A DNA stretch of 64,000 nt from positions 6,277,463 through 6,341,462 of the forward strand of contig NC_036456.1 of assembly GCF_002775205.1 (NCBI RefSeq), written 5' to 3'. The position numbers were made by a program, and so were the translations under genes. Position 1 is the stretch's first letter. Every line of letters starts with the position of its first letter. The notes beneath the pieces are model-generated. The model was not told the origin of the DNA and did no database searches. It was given only the letters and a program-made list of their open reading frames with translations. Shown piece by piece: positions 52,021-62,330 of this stretch. This stretch comes from Xiphophorus maculatus (lineage: Eukaryota > Chordata > Actinopteri > Cyprinodontiformes > Poeciliidae).

Positions 52021-53163
52021 GAGGGGAAAACCATTGAGTACAGGAAGCCAAGAGAAAACCTGACTGGATCTCAAGGTTAGTCCTTGCTCTTCCTTCCTCC
52101 TCTTTTCATTTTGCTCTGACAGTCTGGAAGAAAAACCTGATATCCTGCAGCGTCAACGCCAGAATGTTGGCACGCGACAGAAGTAGGTCTGTGTCAAGCA
52201 GTGTGTGAGGAGGCAAAAGGTCCAATCATAATTAATAAATAAATAAATACTAGTCTGGTTGAAGCTACTTCACCCCCATAATTTCATTCGATAAAAGTAA
52301 AAGAATGCTTCAAAATGCCTAAAAACCATCAGCGTCCTTTGTTTTATGGTAGAAAGGCAATGAATAGGTTGAAATTTCATCATTTGGGGCAGAAAATAAG
52401 ATACATGAGGGAGGTGGATATTCCAGTAAACTGACTCTTGTTCGCACACGACTTCGGATCACGGAGCATTGTGTTTTTTTTTTTTTTTTTTTTGCTGTTG
52501 CAATAGCCTTTTTTTTTTCTTTTCCCCTTTTTTTTTTTTTACGGCACCTTCTTCTTTCCACATCTGTGTCAAGCCGGTGGACAGGATGTATTCAGTTTCA
52601 TAAGCATCGGCGATGTGTCAATTGTGTCATGATCTACTTTTCTGCCAGAAACTGGCTCAGTTGTTGTTTTTTTTTAAAAAGACTTTCAACCTGAATTTTT
52701 TAGACAACAGGTTAAATGCATATACGTGCTTAACTCAGCTTTCCTTCCTAGAAAATAATTCTTCCCACTACCGAATTAGAGTAGCTACTCAGATCGTCTC
52801 GGTTCAACTTCCATGGCATTAGTCCTCAAACAGAAGTGTTGAATAAAAATATTGTGTGTGATGTCAAACTGTCTGGGTCTTAACTGCTTCTTAATTTATT
52901 TATTTTTTGAAAGGCAATAGAGAACATCCTACCTGCTAGAACCAACTTCTTGTCAAACTGGACCGAGAGTGAAGAGGATTTCTGTCACCTTAAAATCCGA
53001 GAATGATTGTCGCAGTCCATACAAACACTGTTTTACACCCCTTTACATTGTCCTAACTTTTGGTTTAGCTTTCTGTCTCTCTCTCTCTCTTTTTTTTTTT
53101 TACAAAAATTAAATAGTTATTAAAGCTAAACCGCCAAACTACAGTCGCTCTGGCCCCATTGTA

Positions 53164-53201
53164 CCTTAATGCTAGCTACGTTAGCTACGTTAGCATTAAG
53201 G
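53164..53201. repeat. hairpin with 11-bp arms and TAGCTACGT repeat loop
   Basis: Arms CCTTAATGCTA and TAGCATTAAGG flank two copies of TTAGCTACG-like sequence. Confidence 0.7.
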
Positions 53202-54359
53202 AAAGTGCCGCCTCGAAAATGGGCGGGAATTGTCGTTATCGATGCAGGCAAACCTGCGTGTGTGACTTCATTTACTTTACAATAGGGTGACCAAACGTCC
53301 GTATTTCCCGGGACATGTCCGTATTTCACGTCCTGTCCCGGGCGTCCCGGGTTTTTTTTTAGAAAGTGAGGAAATGTCCTGTTTTTTTAAATTACCTTCA
53401 TTGGACCATTACATTTACATGCACTAGGGCACAAGATGGATAGCGTGGCTGTCAGTACGCCAACAACATGCCAAAGCGAAATGTATGGAGTTTCCCCGCT
53501 TTTAGACCCCCCCCCTCCCCTCTCCTACTTTACAACACAGCGTTGGATAACATCAAACTGGTATTACTGTTCACCGCTAATTAAATTCCAGTGGTCCAAT
53601 TGGTCAATAGAATATGTAGGCCACGTAAAATTCAGCAGAGAAGCACTCAGGCCAGGTTACAGAAAGTGAGGTGAAACTGGGCCAAGAGGTTCAGCGACGG
53701 CAAAACCAGTTTGAACCGAGGCTGGCCAGGGCCTTGACACAGTAAACTTCCTGCCACAGACCATTGGCTATGTATGTGTGTGTTCCTGTTGATTTCTTTA
53801 CTCTATGTCTTTTTAGCTACCCCAAAATCAGAAAAGAAACACCGAATGTTTAAATATTTGAAGCCAGCAGTAACTGGTTCACAATAGGAAAAAAAAAAGA
53901 ATAAAAATCAATCAAATAAAATGAGGAATATTTGTTTTGTTGACAGAGAGCTACTATGAACAGATATGTTATGTTCGTGTTTTGCTGTAAGTGGCTAAAA
54001 TCGTAGGGTCATCATTCACTCTACCAAAGCCTCCCATACAACCAGATAATCACTTAATTCAAAACTGACAGCGGTCTAAATGGTTTTAAAATATCACCAG
54101 AAAAACAAGTACCATTGTCAAACCATCATCATTACTCATTAACTCATCTATGCTAAGAAGTTCCGTGTTTGGACTGACCTACTGAGAAATGTGCGACATC
54201 CTCACATTAAAAAGCTGCAGGCTGCCATATATGGAGACGGGTCCCAGCGAAGAGCACCGCTTCAAGGTTTTTGTGTACACAAGTGAGGGTTTAAACACAA
54301 ATAATGCCAAAAATGTTAAACTGTTTGTGTTCTGCTTCCACTTCTCACAGAGCCTAATA

Positions 54360-54510
54360 TACTACTCCATCTATCTATCTATCTTGCTAGCTAGCTCTGT
54401 TGCTAGCTAGCTAGCTCTGTTGATAGCTAGCTATCTTGTTAGATCTCAAGATATCTTGATATCAGCTAGCTAGACAGTCAATTATCTTGATATCTAGCTA
54501 GATTGCTCAC
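54360..54510. repeat. CTAG/GATA-rich simple repeat
   Basis: CTATCTATCTATC grades into GCTAGCTAGCT and GATATC/CTAGATATC variants. The tract is strongly self-complementary. Confidence 0.75.
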
Positions 54511-54618
54511 AAGGAAATAAGGAAACAAAAAAGATTGCCAAAGGAGATTTCTGGCTTTGGCTCAACTACATTGCAAAAATACTTTGGAACATGAAGGATA
54601 TAGGTGTATTGCAACAGA

Positions 54619-54650
54619 CACACACACACACACACAGACAGACAGACAAA
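54619..54650. repeat. (CA)n followed by (GACA)n
   Basis: About nine CA dinucleotides, then GACAGACAGACA and a poly-A run. Confidence 0.9.
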
Positions 54651-56548
54651 AAAAAAAACATGTTCTCGAGATCAGTTTCAGGGAAATGTTTCTCGAGATG
54701 AAAATCCATGACTCAGTACAGTTTTTCAGTCACTTTGGTGCATTTCTGGCATCTCTGTGAGCATTTTCACTGTTCATTTCTTTAAGCAATTACTGTAGTC
54801 GGTGCCCTGAAAACACCACGACACTTGCTGATCATTCCTAAAAGGCAAATATTCAGGTCAATGAAAGTGTGAGCGTCGTCAAAATGAGAAGTCCTGACGC
54901 CAATGTTTGTTAGCAAGAAAGACTTTTTCACAGTTTCACGGTGATATGTATCTCTGTTGGTGTATTCAGTGCAGTAGAATCAGATCTTGTGTGATACTGC
55001 CTGTAAATAATCAAGACAGAGCCATACACCACTAGCACAGCTGTTTGAGATACGGTTACTGTAAGCTGCAGATTGTTTCCACTTAAAAGAATACCAGGGA
55101 CTAAGTATATATGCTTCACATTTTTATTGCATATCATTTTTTGGTATTTTAATTTGTTCACAACATTGTGCAAAAGCAAAGTACAATCACATGTACAACA
55201 AACACTTTGGCTAAACCTGTAGTGCATAGCTATAAATCAGTGAGAGCTGTGAGAATTTGAAAGACATTTTCTAGAAAAAAAAACGACAAAGAAATCAATT
55301 AAATTCACAGATATTCGTTAGTGGCACATTTTTGTTTGCAATGCCTAGAAAAATAAAAGGTCTGCTGGTTGTATAGGGAACGATTCTTCATTCAGAAGTG
55401 TAGTTTATGTTGACTGACATTCTATAAGCAAATGATGATGTTACAAAGCAGAAGGTTATTGAACAGAGTTTTGATGATGACGGGGGGAAAAACAGTACAA
55501 AATTCAACATATCTAGTTGTGAGTACTGTATTCTGTACGATCGTGCAGAAGACTTTGAAAAAAAAATTATGAGGATGCATAATAGTAAGAATGTTGCTTT
55601 GTCTAGCTGTATTGTATACCTCTGTGCCATACAGACGCAAATTCAAACTCACGTCTTGTTACAAGCTTTTGGAAATAAAAAACACATTTTCCTTCTATAA
55701 ACCTCTACTTTGGATGTGGTATATGAAGAAAAAACAAATTACTTACCATTCTTGAGCGTAGTAGGTGAGGAGACAATTTAGTCTTGTGTTTTATTTTTTG
55801 CCGTTCAAGACTGATTGTTTTTTTCCTCCCTCAAATTGCTAGAAAACAATTAGATGTAAAAAAAAAAAAAAAGAAAGAAGAAAGAAATAGAGGTTCAGCA
55901 GGTGGAAAACTGTGACATCTAGTGGCATGTCTAGTGAAACTAAACACTGTAGTCCTGGTGGGGGAAAAATCATGATGGGAACAGCAATGTAGTGCAAACA
56001 CGAGAAGGACGCTAAAGTGATGCCAGTACTCTCTTTCAATGTTTTGATATGATGAAGCACACAATATTTTGGTTTTGGACAAAGGTAGAATTATTTGTTG
56101 AGCTCTAAAGATTCACATCTATTTCAATGACGCCTTAAAAATACTATTATGCAAAGATAATAAAAGACGGTGTCCCAGGGAAAAGACATCAGCAAGCAAA
56201 TTAATAGCAGGCAATGTATTTAAAAGCATGTAGAAACGTAGCTACTATTCAGAATGTACAAAGTTAGAGGACTTGAGCTAGACTTCTGAGAAGTCTTAAG
56301 CATCCATCTCATTTTGTCTGATATTCCAAGGTTCATATGGGTGTTGGGCCCGTTTCCAATTGTTTATATACTGTATGTATGTAGCATCACCATTATAACA
56401 GGTTTTTCTTCTGCCAATGTATCCAAGAGTACCTCTTCGGCGATCCGCTGAATCTTACTTGGTGATGTAGACTCTCAAGTCTTTGTAAAATCTGTTTTTT
56501 AACATTTGGACGGAAGAAAGATTTAAAGACCGGAGAGGGGATTCACTT

Positions 56549-58162
56549 CTATTTTTCCGTTGTTAATTTGATGTTAGAGTTTGAGTTTGTGGACGAGTCT
56601 CTGTCCTTGTCTTGCAGCACGACTTCCGCGTCTTTGTCCTTGTCCCGGCTGTTCTGGCTGTTCAATCGGCTCTTCCTGGTGTAGTCCATGCCCGTGGCCT
56701 CAAACAAGCGAGCCATGAACGCCAGGCCCTCCCGTCTGATGTAAGACTTTCCTGCGAAGAAGTAGAGCACCGGGTTGGCACAGCTGCTGATGAAGGCGAC
56801 GGTGGAGGTAACGGCACGGAATTTCTTCCATATTTTCTCCAACCTTGTAAGACAAGACATAAACAGACGAGTGAGAGTTGGGAAAGAAGCATGAATTATT
56901 AAAAAACTGAGAGCCAGACGTCTATACGGCACTTGTTACTCTCCGCATTTTTGTCAAAAAATCAGAATATTTTTAATGGCTCAATACCCTGAACCATAGG
57001 ACTGGAGTTTCAGTTCGTGAGAGCCGTTCTTTAAGCCAATCAGTTTCTGTCTCTGTCCTCAGTCCATTCATTGGTACCAAAAAGTGTTAATATAATCTTG
57101 GAGGACGACAGCTCAGTGCTCGTTTGAGTTGTTTTTTCCTTTTTATTCTAAGATGAGTGCATTTGCGGACGGGGGATCACTTACAATATTCTTTTTGGTG
57201 AACATTCTGGAAACAAAGCCGATGCAACCTGAGGAGTATTAAAAACGACACGATTATTAATCTGCTGATTGAACGTATTCAAAAATGAACTCCCATATCA
57301 TGCTCAGAAGAAACGTGACGTACTTGTACCATGTTGATGATGTGGTAGGGTAACCAAAACAGGCAGAAGGTCACCACGATGGCCAGAATGAGCTTTTCGC
57401 TGCGGATCCGGCGGCGGAATTTAGTCTGCCGGATTCGTCTGAGGATGCAAATGTAACTGACCAAAATGATTCCGTAGGGTACCAGGAAGCCCAAAACATT
57501 CTCCAGCATGTACTGCAGAACTGCCTGGGGTACAGGGGGCAAAAGAAGGGAGGAATTAAATAAAGTTCATATGTGTCCACAGAGCTAAAAAGAAAGAAGG
57601 GATTGTCCAAACTTACATCTGGGTCTTTGTCGTGGAATGAATCACAAACCGTTCTATTCTCTTTATTACGCCTCGCATCTCGATAGATCAGCGCAGGAAT
57701 TGAGGCAACCATGACGAACAGCCACATGACCGCCAGCACTCGTGTGATTGTCCTCTTGCCGGTGATCACGCTGATGCGCTGGGGCCACACTATCGACACC
57801 AACCTGTAAATGCTCATCAGCATGATCAGGTAGATGGAGGCGTACATGTTGGCCAAGCAGAGGTAGAACAGAACCTTGCACATCACAGTCCCCATTTTCC
57901 AGTTCATAAAAGCCAGGTAGGCGATGAAGAACGGGGTCAGAGCCATCAGGGAGCCGTCCGCAAGGGCTAGGTTGAGGATGAGAAGGGTCGTGACGGATTG
58001 CTTTCGGGCCCGCGCCAGGATGCTCCAGATGACGAAGAGGTTTCCGGGGAATCCCAACAGAAACACGATGGAGAGGATGAGAGTGCCCGTCACTGTGGAA
58101 GCTGGAGTACTTACAATACTCTCATCGACGGCACAGCTGCTGTTACTGTGGGGCATCTGCAT
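56549..58162 (-). CDS. leukotriene B4 receptor-like GPCR with 44-nt microexon
   Basis: Four coding exons: 57617-58162, 57324-57524, 57185-57228 (44 nt) and 56549-56843; 1086 nt, 361 aa. The start is MQMPHSNSSC just after a strong acceptor (CTCTTTACCAG, 58166-58176); an upstream in-frame ATG at 58258 is less likely. TM1 LLGFPGNLFVIW, TM2 LNLALADGSLM, TM6 FCLFWLPYHIIN, TM7 CANPVLYFF. Conserved Cys occur at VMCKV and RTVCDSF. The microexon supplies VASALFPECSPKRIL in loop 3, and its phase joins TT to G to restore the TM7 frame. The DRY position reads YRL (SIYRLVS). The tail is Ser- and Asp-rich. Family role: chemoattractant receptor on leukocytes for leukotriene B4-type lipids; the ligand is inferred. 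Confidence 0.85.
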
Positions 58163-58259
58163 TGCCTGGTAAAGAGGAAGCGTTGGAGAGTAATTTGTAT
58201 TAAGGGTTGTTGCGTTTATACCTTTCCCATAAAAAAAGAACCACAAATTAGCAACCACA

Positions 58260-58852
58260 AGAGCGGGAAGGTTCTTTTGTTTCCTAGCGCCGTTCTAAAA
58301 CAAACACCTTTTCCCGATTGCCTGACAGAAGAACAGGACCTCAATGTTTTTCCTGGTGTGGTCGTGAGATTCACAGGTATGAACTGCTTGCGCTGGCGCG
58401 TATTTAGAGCAGCACAAGTGTGACGGGTTTTAACCGGGACACCTAATTCCTGAACAACGAGACCAGACATGAGCAGAGCGCACCGCTCAGCAACAGCTGC
58501 TTTCGGGACTGGAGTCATGATTTACAGCAAGGTTTTTATTTGCATGCCTGATGGGGCAAAACCTTCTGAATCATTTAAACTCTGAAGCAACACTTCAACT
58601 CAACAGTTCACAGGAAGAAGAGAGAGAAAAAAAAGCAACACCGCGGAATATGACAATATCTCATCCTGCAAAAATGGAAAAAGAGCACCTCGGCGTAATT
58701 ATGAGGTCTTCTAATAATGTTCTGTGGAACTGCTCAGGCTGATTTTCCTACTTTCATGCGGTTGAGGTGCAGAGGCCACTACACTGCATTCTGGTGAGAA
58801 TAAAGTAGCTAAAGGATTAGCTTATTTACAAACCGCAACAGTAAAATCAGTA
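58260..58852. other. upstream flank of receptor gene
   Basis: Probably includes a leader exon and promoter of the receptor gene; no clear TATA box. No CDS was recognised. Confidence 0.4.
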
Positions 58853-59398
58853 ACAGTGTCTTGCAAGCGTATTCATACACTTTGAACTTTCCATATTTTC
58901 TGACATTAAAACCACAAACATGAATATGTTTCACTGGAATTGTTTGTGAGAGGCCAACACAAAGTGGTATACAGTTGCAAAGCGGAAAGAAAGTTATACA
59001 TGATTCTGAAGATGTTATACAAATAAGAAACTGAAAACTGCGGTGTGAAAGTCAGTACTCTGTTGAACCACCTTTTGCTTCAATTCCAGCTTCAAGTCTT
59101 TTAGTTTTTATCTAGTTTGCACGACTAGTGACTGAAATTTTTGCTCATTCTTCTTCGCAAAACAGCTCCGGCTCAGTCAGATTAGATGAAGAGCGTATGT
59201 AAGCAGCAGTTTTCAGATCTTGCCACAGGTTCTCAATTAGGTTAAAGTCTGGACTTTGACTGGACCATTCTTACACATGAATGACGTTTTGTTTTAAACA
59301 GACTCAAAGCGATTTTCTTCCACGATTGCCCTGTAGTTGGCTCCATTCATCTTCCCATCAGCACCGACCATCTTGGTTTTTGCTCTTCCAGTGCATGA

Positions 59399-61723
59399 CT
59401 AATAGTTTTCCCGTGAACAGATTCCTTCACCTGAGCTGTGGATCTCTGCACCTGGTCCCGAGTCAGAGGCCAGTCCTGACTCAGAGGCCGGACAGGACTC
59501 AGAGGCCGGTCCCGAGTCAGAGGCCGGACAGGACTCAGAGGCCGGTCCCGAGCCAGAGGCCGGACCGGACTCAGGGGCCGGTCCCGAGCCAGGGGCCGGA
59601 CCGGACTCAGAGGCCGGTCCCGAGTCAGAGGCCGGACAGGACTCAGAGGCCGGTCCCAAGTCAGAGGCAGGTCCTGAGCCAGGAGCCGGTCCCGAGCCAG
59701 GGGCCAGTCCCGACTCCGAGGCCGGACAGGACTCAGAGGCCGGTCCCGACTCAGAGGCCGGTCCCGAGTCAGAGGCCGGTTCCGAGTCAGAGGCCGGTTC
59801 CGAGTCAGAGGCCGGTCCCGACTCAGAGGCCGGTTTCGAGTCAGAGGCCGGTCCCGACTCAGAGGCCGGTTCCGAGTCAGAGGCCGGTTCCGAGTCAGAG
59901 GCCGGCCCCGACTCAGAGGCCGGTTCCGAGTCAGAGGCCGGCCCCGACTCAGAGGCCGGTTCCGAGTCAGAGGCCGGTCCCGAGTCAGAGGCCGGCCCCG
60001 ACTCAGAGGCCGGTTCCGAGTCAGAGGCCGGTCCCGAGTCAGAGGCCGGACCGGACTCAGGGGCCGGTCCCGAGCCAGGGGCCGGACCGGACTCAGAGGC
60101 CGGTCCCGAGTCAGAGGCCGGACAGGACTCAGAGGCCGGTCCCAAGTCAGAGGCAGGTCCTGAGCCAGGAGCCGGTCCCGAGCCAGGGGCCAGTCCCGAC
60201 TCCGAGGCCGGACAGGACTCAGAGGCCGGTCCCGACTCAGAGGCCGGTCCCGAGTCAGAGGCCGGTTCCGAGTCAGAGGCCGGTTCCGAGTCAGAGGCCG
60301 GTTCCGAGTCAGAGGCCGGTCCCGACTCAGAGGCCGGTTTCGAGTCAGAGGCCGGTCCCGACTCAGAGGCCGGTTCCGAGTCAGAGGCCGGTTCCGAGTC
60401 AGAGGCCGGCCCCGACTCAGAGGCCGGTTCCGAGTCAGAGGCCGGCCCCGACTCAGAGGCCGGTTCCGAGTCAGAGGCCGGTCCCGAGTCAGAGGCCGGC
60501 CCCGACTCAGAGGCCGGTTCCGAGTCAGAGGCCGGTCCCGAGTCAGAGGCCGGCCCCGACTCAGAGGCCGGTTCCGAGTCAGAGGCCGGTCCCGAGTCAG
60601 AGGCAGGGCGAGGCTCAACATTTGGTCCATTGTTAAAAACGTCTTCACTCTCTTCTGAATCCTCTCCACAGCAGACAGCCTGTTCAATCCACTTCCACAC
60701 CTTTCTAATATAAGTTTTCTTAAAATGAATTTTCCTTGGACGTGCCAGGGTTCTTCGGAAACTTTCGTTTAGTTTGTAAATGACTAGCGGGTTTTCACTT
60801 TTTATCATCTTAAACAATAATTCTTGAACTACGTCATCATTTCCGCTCAGAAGTTGAAATATGTCTTGGCCGAGTTTTGTCTCCATCTCCTCAAAAATTA
60901 CAAAATCTATGTCCTTTACTGCTTCCCAAAGTTTTGGACCAAGCTTTTTGTGGACGGGGTCGGTGTCCTTCATTTTATAAGCACCATAGCTGGATCTGTA
61001 ACTAGATATGTAAATCAGTCTCCAAAATATTCTTTCCACCATATTCCTCCTTTGAGCTTCAGTTCCCCGTTTAAATCCCATCTCATTTGCGTCCTTCAAA
61101 AACTGTTCCGGATCCATTTCTGCCTGAGTGTAAGCCTCACTCAGGCAATCTTCGTCACTATACAAATCCTCATTCGGAAAAAATGTCCTTCTGATCTTTA
61201 TTTTCGTATTTGTAAACATTTTCCTTTTAGGAACAGGATTCTCCAAGTGGCGTTTGAATTTTCTCACGATAAATGCATGTCCTTCTGGGTAGTCGAGTAG
61301 GGCAATCAAATTAAGTCCTGAAGCAAAGTGGAACGCGTCCCTCGCAATGCTTTGAAAAATTCTTTCGCTGAGTTCCTCTGATACGTCTGAAAGAACGTCC
61401 ACTTTTATTTCCCCTGTTTTCCTCAGCAGTAAGGCCAAAAGTTTTTTGTGTTGTTCAGAAAAGATTTCTCTGACGAGATGCATGGTGGGGCCGTCTGCCA
61501 CTTTCCCTATTATTTTCCAAAGAAGTTCTCCAAGAAATTTCTTCTTCCTATAATCTGGGGTGGTTTGCCCAGGATGAACTCTGTTAGAACACGTCTTCCT
61601 GACTTTGCTCCAAAAGGAGACCTTGGGTCTCACATAAACGTCGCTTTCGTTGCTCATCTTTATTCCGTCAGCTAAAGTGTCCAAATGAATTTTGTGTTGA
61701 CTGACACAAAACTGTGATGTCAT
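59399..61723 (-). CDS. unrecognised intronless protein with PAS-repeat tail
   Basis: A single open frame of 774 codons; Met1 lies inside a palindrome, and Met23 (MSNESDVYVRP, ATG at 61657, context AAGATGA) is the likelier start. Residues 24-370 are helix-rich and charged with no family I recognise: VSFWSKVRKTC, LVREIFSEQHKKLLALLL, LNLIALLDYPEGHAFIVRKF, IFWRLIYISSYRSSYGAY, FEEMETKLGQDIFQLL. No signal peptide or membrane span was seen. From about 371 to 755 the chain is a hexapeptide array, PASDSG/PASESG with E, C, K and PAPGSG variants, acidic and probably disordered. The last 19 or so residues come from Tc1 sequence. It could be a captured or domesticated gene, a fragment of another element, or an old retrocopy. 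The globular half has normal-looking codons and no break. Confidence 0.6.
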   Translation of the reverse strand: MTSQFCVSQHKIHLDTLADGIKMSNESDVYVRPKVSFWSKVRKTCSNRVHPGQTTPDYRKKKFLGELLWKIIGKVADGPTMHLVREIFSEQHKKLLALLLRKTGEIKVDVLSDVSEELSERIFQSIARDAFHFASGLNLIALLDYPEGHAFIVRKFKRHLENPVPKRKMFTNTKIKIRRTFFPNEDLYSDEDCLSEAYTQAEMDPEQFLKDANEMGFKRGTEAQRRNMVERIFWRLIYISSYRSSYGAYKMKDTDPVHKKLGPKLWEAVKDIDFVIFEEMETKLGQDIFQLLSGNDDVVQELLFKMIKSENPLVIYKLNESFRRTLARPRKIHFKKTYIRKVWKWIEQAVCCGEDSEESEDVFNNGPNVEPRPASDSGPASDSEPASESGPASDSGPASDSEPASESGPASDSGPASDSEPASESGPASDSEPASESGPASDSEPASDSEPASESGPASDSKPASESGPASDSEPASDSEPASDSEPASDSGPASESGPASESCPASESGLAPGSGPAPGSGPASDLGPASESCPASDSGPASESGPAPGSGPAPESGPASDSGPASDSEPASESGPASDSGPASDSEPASESGPASDSEPASESGPASDSEPASDSEPASESGPASDSKPASESGPASDSEPASDSEPASDSGPASESGPASESCPASESGLAPGSGPAPGSGPASDLGPASESCPASDSGPASESGPAPGSGPAPESGPASGSGPASESCPASDSGPASESCPASESGLASDSGPGAEIHSSGEGICSRENY
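59457..60606. repeat. 18-bp minisatellite with 486-bp higher-order repeat
   Basis: About 64 copies of an 18-bp unit near GGCCGGTYCCGAGTCAGA. A marked subset (GGACTCAGGGGCCGG, then CCCAAGTCAGAGGCAGG and AGTCCCGACTCCGAGG) recurs exactly 486 bp later (for example 59571 and 60057), which is 27 units. Because 18 is divisible by three and the unit lacks stops, several frames on both strands stay open. Confidence 0.9.
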
Positions 61724-61810
61724 GGACTATGACATCACAGAGGCATCCTTAGAAGGGCCTCCTGGCACTGACATCATTTGAAATCAGGCTGATGACATCA
61801 TTGTCAGCAG
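61712..61810 (-). promoter_or_regulatory. TGACATCA cluster and palindrome ahead of the unknown ORF
   Basis: A perfect palindrome (CTGTGATGTCAT and its complement, spacer GGACT) lies at 61712-61740. Further TGACATCA sites follow near 61769 and 61792. TGACATCA is a one-base variant of the CRE. The first ATG of the ORF lies within the palindrome. Confidence 0.4.
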
Positions 61811-62187
61811 CATGGCAACTGTTGCTGGGGTACTAATAGCTCACAGTGAGCATGCGCTATGAAAATAAATCATCTGTGGGCACTAAATACATTATTTCCA
61901 CAAGTCTGAACTGGAAGTGACCTGCGCAGATTCGCCAGAACAGGTTGGGCCAGGGAACCATTGGTCCCTCCACTTTACCCCCCTACACATTTTTATTAGT
62001 GTGAATGAAAGCTGCAGGCATTCATTCACACTACTGAGTTCCACTTTCCTGGTTGCTCCGTAAATTTCGCCACGCTTCTTCTCCTGCATACTTTGTGCTA
62101 TTTTCACCATTCAACTTTTATACTACTCAGCTTGCTCTCCTAATGCCGGCTGTAACTCTTGACTCCTCCCTTCCTCATTTCCTTAGT

Positions 62188-62330
62188 GTAAAGCCCAGCG
62201 CACACGACACGATCTTAGAGCTGTCGGCAGATTGTCGGCCCATTTTCAAAACCTGACAGACCACACATTAGCCGACAGAAATCCTAGGTATAACGGTTCG
62301 ATCGGGTTCGTTCCTGCCGTGTGGTTTCCA
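62188..62330. repeat. possible MITE fragment
   Basis: AAAGCCCAGCGCACACGACACG, a GTCGGCAGATTGTCGG direct-repeat block, and TGCCGTGTGG toward the right suggest a small inverted-repeat element inserted inside the Tc1-bounded segment. The bounds are tentative. Confidence 0.3.

Larger units (their letters stand above)
52100..56548. other. intergenic region between receptors, no gene seen
   Basis: No supportable coding frame. It contains homopolymer T tracts (about 52473-52495), a hairpin at 53164-53201, CTAG-rich simple sequence at 54360-54510, and (CA)n at 54619-54650. The right end should include the 3' UTR of the downstream minus-strand receptor gene. Confidence 0.45.

Noticed and set aside
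59281-60636. Plus-strand 451-codon frame rich in Pro-Ser-Gln-Arg
   Set aside because: Nearly all of it is the minisatellite read in a different frame; it has no unique domain and begins inside Tc1 sequence.
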